From assembly GCA_964594635.1 (NCBI GenBank), contig CAZQMV010000005.1, forward strand, positions 62,001 to 126,000: a stretch of 64,000 nucleotides of DNA, read 5' to 3'. The notes below the pieces were generated by a model. It searched no databases, was not told the origin of the DNA, and saw only the letters and a list, made by a program, of their open reading frames with translations. This stretch comes from Berkiella sp964594635. GTDB taxonomy: Bacteria; Pseudomonadota; Gammaproteobacteria; Berkiellales; Berkiellaceae. Of the stretch, positions 61,016 through 64,000 are shown in pieces (the stretch's first letter is position 1; every line of letters starts with the position of its first letter). The position numbers and the translations under genes are program-made.

Positions 61016-61894
61016 TTATTTTATTTTCCTGCGCGTTCTTTTCTTTGGTGCAGGCTTTGTGGTTTTAGGTGCTTTTGCTGCTTTCTTTTTGACAGCCGCC
61101 ACTTTTGCTCTAGCTTCTTTTTGCGCCTGTGTTCTTGATGTAAAGTGCGACAAAATCGGGTTAGCGCTGCCTTGTTGCACTGCTTTTTTGGCGGGCACAG
61201 GCGCGCTGCTAGGTTCCCGTTTCGCTTGCGTCGGGTTTTGTGGCTCGACAACCGTACTCGGTGTTTGCTTATTATTCTTACTGCTCTCCAGCTCCTGCTT
61301 AGGTTCTGGTGACTCTTCGGCTTCTAGTGTGTTCTTTTTGCGATCGCGCTCTAAAGCTTCAGCTGAGGGCTTAGGAGCAAAAAGATTTTCATTCCAGTTA
61401 ACGTAAGCATATTGATAAGCCATTAATAATAGTGGCACACCAAACGCAACCCAAACTGCCGCAGGGGCCATAAAGGCTGGCAGTAATCCTTTCACCAAGG
61501 CTATCGGGAGCCCGGACGTGGTTTGAGTACCAAAAATGAATGAGGTCACCACATTGGTTAATGGGCCTGCTGTGCCCAATGGCCAATTTGCCAAACCAAA
61601 ATACCAAAAGGGTAATTTCATAATGGGCCAAATAAAAGCTTCAACGATAGCCGTTACATAGGGCACCGACATGACTGCAGCCAAAATGCCAACGGTCCAC
61701 CCCATCATGCGCATAAAAGAGGCATTGTGGTTGAGCTGATTTTGTAGCCTTTGAAGATGCGCCGCTTTTTTATTATCTGCCGCTACAGGAGGAGCAGCTG
61801 CATCAACGGGTGTAGGTGCTGCTGCTGGCACTACAGGTGTCGTTGGAACGACTGGAGCTTGGGATGCTTGAACAGTTTTTTTACTTCTTGGCAT
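61016..61894 (-). CDS. membrane protein with histone-H1-like Lys-rich tail
   Basis: 292 residues, not a known family. N-terminal Ala/Pro/Val-rich linker (about 1-45), two or three membrane segments at about 60-165, then a polar domain and a strongly basic tail (EARAKVAAVKKKAAKAPK...PKKRTRRKIK) typical of histone H1 or bacterial Hc1-type DNA-binding sequences and full of bipartite nuclear-localisation patterns. The combination of membrane anchor and chromatin-like tail is unusual. Could bind the nucleoid at the membrane or act in the host. Ribosome site weak. Confidence 0.75.
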   Translation of the reverse strand: MPRSKKTVQASQAPVVPTTPVVPAAAPTPVDAAAPPVAADNKKAAHLQRLQNQLNHNASFMRMMGWTVGILAAVMSVPYVTAIVEAFIWPIMKLPFWYFGLANWPLGTAGPLTNVVTSFIFGTQTTSGLPIALVKGLLPAFMAPAAVWVAFGVPLLLMAYQYAYVNWNENLFAPKPSAEALERDRKKNTLEAEESPEPKQELESSKNNKQTPSTVVEPQNPTQAKREPSSAPVPAKKAVQQGSANPILSHFTSRTQAQKEARAKVAAVKKKAAKAPKTTKPAPKKRTRRKIK

Positions 61895-61946
61895 ACAAAA
61901 TCCTAGTTAATCGTAGGTAGTCGACAAAATGATGAAATAGGCCGAC

Positions 61947-61983
61947 AAACTACCATTCTAGAAGTTAACTTGTCAACTAATTT
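61947..61983 (-). promoter_or_regulatory. candidate promoter of the 61016 gene
   Basis: -35 TTGACA (61971-61976), 18 bp, -10 TAGTTT (61947-61952). The sequence AAATTAGTT (61975-61983) is shared with the promoters of the two IPFTNI genes, though at a different offset. Confidence 0.45.
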
Positions 61984-62008
61984 GATATAGATTATGGGTA
62001 GTTTCACT

Positions 62009-62149
62009 AAATCTCCCCGGCACTTCGCGCCTCCCCTCTTTACGAAAGAGGGGTAAAGATCGCTTTGCTCAAGAAAGAAAAAATTGCGCAACGCGCAATA
62101 GAGCCCACTTTGTAAAGGGGGCCGCGAGCGCTTAGCGAGCGGGGGATTT
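62009..62149. repeat. dispersed intergenic repeat, copies 3 and 4
   Basis: 62009-62070: AAATCTCCCC, then hairpin CCCCTCTTT-ACG-AAAGAGGGG (62033-62053), the diverged copy. 62101-62149: reverse-oriented copy closely matching 59269. Together they fill the spacer between the 61016 gene's upstream region and cpoB. Confidence 0.65.
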
Positions 62150-62156
62150 TAAGATT

Positions 62157-63035
62157 TTATAGATGGCCTTCTTGGCGCATTTTGTCTAAACGGGAGTCTG
62201 CCAACTGTGCCGAGGTTGTCCCCGGATATTGGCTTTTCACCCGGGTAAGAAGGTCGTTAGAACGCTTCCATTGGCCTTTTGCATATTCAACGTACCCTAA
62301 CTTTAGGAGCGAATCTGCAGCCTTAGGATGCTGAGGATGGTTACGATAGACACGATCAAATGCTTCGAAAGCTAAATCTAAATTACCCTTAACCAAATAG
62401 ATTTCACCCAACCAATAGCTCGCATTGGGGACATATTTACCATTAGGAAAAGTAGTGATCAGTGATTTAAAGCCGGCAAGTGCACCATCGTAGTCTTTAT
62501 TTTGAATTAATCGATAAGCATTTTGATAAGCTTTCTCTTCAGCTGCCACATCTTCTTGAACCGGCAAGCCTGTTAATGCTGCTGGCTGCCCTGTTGTCAT
62601 ATCAGCAACGGCGAGCTGACTAGATGCACGCGCATCGGCTCCACCTTGCATGCTCGTGTTGGCATCATTTTCAGCTAAAGAAACAGAAGATACCCCACTC
62701 ATTTTAGCGGGGCCACCTTCACGTAGACGTCGATCTAAATCCAGATAGAGTTTTTTCTGCTGTTCTTGTGCTTGTTGGAGCTGGTAATTTTGCTCTTCAA
62801 CCTTACCACGCAACTCTTGCACTTCTCGCTGCAAAAACTCAATTTTCTTCAATGTATCCAGCGCGGCACGCTCGGCTACTCGGTTTACTTGCCCGCCTTC
62901 ATCGGCATCCCAATTACCATTGGAACGTGACTCAACATCCGCCATTGACCATGCTGTCCCTATCAAAGATAGAGAAAGCATGATCGCTGCGAAACAAGTA
63001 GTCCTTTTGAAGAAAGAACTGAAATTAGTTTTCAT
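62157..63035 (-). CDS. cpoB: Tol-Pal system protein CpoB (YbgF)
   Basis: 292 residues with a signal peptide (AAIMLSLSLIGTAWSM). Coiled coil at about 40-100 (LDTLKKIEFLQREVQELRGKVEEQ), then TPR repeats (YQNAYRLIQNKDYDGALAGFKSLI; ANASYWLGEIYLVKGN-type). It couples PBP1B and Tol during division. Start 63035 overlaps pal by 11 bp. Follows pal as in most gammaproteobacteria. Confidence 0.93.
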   Translation of the reverse strand: MKTNFSSFFKRTTCFAAIMLSLSLIGTAWSMADVESRSNGNWDADEGGQVNRVAERAALDTLKKIEFLQREVQELRGKVEEQNYQLQQAQEQQKKLYLDLDRRLREGGPAKMSGVSSVSLAENDANTSMQGGADARASSQLAVADMTTGQPAALTGLPVQEDVAAEEKAYQNAYRLIQNKDYDGALAGFKSLITTFPNGKYVPNASYWLGEIYLVKGNLDLAFEAFDRVYRNHPQHPKAADSLLKLGYVEYAKGQWKRSNDLLTRVKSQYPGTTSAQLADSRLDKMRQEGHL

Positions 63036-63534
63036 AAACAACAACAGCACGTCGGTTCAAACGGTTCGCTTCTTCGTCATGACCCATTACTTCTGGCTTT
63101 TCTTTACCATAGCTAACGGTCGCGATTTGGTGCGGCGCAACGCCTTGTGACATTAACGCGTTCGCAATCGTACGTGCGCGTCTTTCACCTAAAGCAATGT
63201 TGTACTCACGGCTGCCATGTTCATCCGCATGCCCTTCAACGCGCATGTGATGATTTGGATTGTTCTTTAAAAATTCTGCATGTGCATAAACGACTTCATA
63301 ATCGCCTTCGCTGATTTCTGAGCGATCGTATTCAAAGTAGAATTTACGCTTAGCAAGTAAATCGTGTTGATCTGCGCTGCTCAAAAACTCAGAACCGTCA
63401 CCTACACCATTTGTGCTAGCGCCGTAACCTGAATCCTTACCATTAGCTCCGTTTTTGGAATTATGGGAACAACCCACAACACCGACGCAAAGCGCAACGC
63501 CTACTACTAAGTGACGTAACCCCCGAATTTGCAT
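63025..63534 (-). CDS. pal: peptidoglycan-associated lipoprotein Pal
   Basis: 169 residues. Lipoprotein signal with lipobox VVGC, a Gly/Ser/Asn linker, then the OmpA-like domain with FYFEYDRSEIS, VEGHADEHGSREYNIALGERRA and NRLNRRAVVVYE. It binds peptidoglycan and TolB. Between tolB and cpoB. Confidence 0.97.
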   Translation of the reverse strand: MQIRGLRHLVVGVALCVGVVGCSHNSKNGANGKDSGYGASTNGVGDGSEFLSSADQHDLLAKRKFYFEYDRSEISEGDYEVVYAHAEFLKNNPNHHMRVEGHADEHGSREYNIALGERRARTIANALMSQGVAPHQIATVSYGKEKPEVMGHDEEANRLNRRAVVVYEN

Positions 63535-63585
63535 GTTTGGCTCCTTACCTATTTATTCTAAAAAATTGCAAACCGCTATTCTATC

Positions 63586-64000
63586 TCAAGATAGAAATGG
63601 TGACCATGCTGGCTCTTGAACACTACCCTCGCGTGCTGGCAGTCGTAACTGCCCACGACCGTCTAAGGTTACTAAACTTAAAATCTGACGATCACCTTCT
63701 CGCGTGCCATAGAGTACCATAGCGCCGTTAGGAGACAAGGTGGGAGATTCATCAAAAACAGCGTGAGTCAACACACTCACTTGGCCTGTGCTGAGTTCTT
63801 GGCAGGCAATATGGAATCGACGATCATTATCTTCTCGATGCATCATCACCAAATATCGGCCATCGGATGTTAACATCGGGCGCGCATTATAATTGCCTAC
63901 AAATGTCATGCGATCAATTTTACGAGTCGACATGTCCATCTTATAAATTTGTGGTCGCCCACCGCGATTAGAGGTGAAGTAAAGCGCACGCCCATCTTGT
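63586..64000 (-). CDS. tolB: TolB, C-terminal part (runs off the window)
   Basis: 138 codons to the window edge, open through it. Beta-propeller repeats: DGRALYFTSNRGGRPQIYKM, ARPMLTSDGRYLVMMHRE, ESPTLSPNGAMVLYGTRE, QEPAWSPFLS. Periplasmic partner of Pal. Its stop is 51 bp upstream of pal. Confidence 0.93.
   Translation of the reverse strand, partial: QDGRALYFTSNRGGRPQIYKMDMSTRKIDRMTFVGNYNARPMLTSDGRYLVMMHREDNDRRFHIACQELSTGQVSVLTHAVFDESPTLSPNGAMVLYGTREGDRQILSLVTLDGRGQLRLPAREGSVQEPAWSPFLS

Overview
The window looks like the chromosome of an intracellular gammaproteobacterium of the Legionellales/Coxiella/Berkiella type. Housekeeping synteny is gammaproteobacterial: rpsP-rimM-trmD-rplS next to ffh and ypjD-corB, dapA-bamC-purC with a divergent gcvR, perM next to bepA, and tolB-pal-cpoB. 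Base composition is AT-rich by eye. The lineage hints are a Legionella-type tyrosine cluster with a legiolysin-like hpd, a Legionella-type major outer membrane protein, a possible Dot/Icm IcmC/IcmD-family membrane protein, and a queuosine transglycosylase of chlamydial type. The genus is inference only.

Layout. 1-7.1 kb: end of an unknown membrane protein, then two divergent tyrosine units (permease-hisC-phhB, and hpd-fah-maiA). 7.2-13.7 kb: transhydrogenase pntAA-pntAB-pntB, NUDIX, PhoU-like protein with Pit phosphate transporter, and an AAA/DUF4143 ATPase behind a three-unit operator-like repeat. 13.8-19.7 kb: etfBA and ETF-QO, then a rearranged zone with two related small membrane-protein genes, a displaced rimM 3' end fused to a displaced ETF-QO 3' end, and a third membrane protein with a basic tail. 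19.8-29.8 kb: dsbC, ogt, ribosomal/SRP genes, ypjD, corB, aldehyde dehydrogenase, CPBP protease, HAD hydrolase. 29.8-35.6 kb: lipoprotein, an AbiE antitoxin with a dead toxin gene and two operator palindromes, a phosphotransferase/acetyltransferase pair, nsrR/hmp with a likely NsrR site, and tRNA-Ser behind a duplicated upstream region. 35.7-39.7 kb: phosphodiesterase-like protein, GT2-GtrA fusion, and a large Ser-rich HAD-like protein that may be an effector. 39.8-46.8 kb: NAD salvage (nrtR, nadD, pncA, pncB, nadE) and reverse transsulfuration (cbs, cgl). 46.9-53.7 kb: purC, a very short bamC, dapA, gcvR, perM, bepA, a DnaA-box cluster and the putative Dot/Icm gene. 53.8-64 kb: permease, OYE, SDR, yhhQ-tgt, porin, tRNA-Lys, a histone-H1-like-tailed membrane protein, cpoB, pal and partial tolB.

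Together the genes describe a host-dependent lifestyle. Tyrosine and other amino acids are imported and degraded. NAD is rebuilt from host nicotinamide or nicotinate under a local NrtR. Queuine is probably taken from the host directly rather than made. Host NO is detoxified by Hmp. The most unusual parts are the duplication/deletion scar at 17-18.2 kb with its rapidly diverging gene family, the membrane proteins with chromatin-like basic tails, and the chlamydial-type yhhQ-tgt operon.
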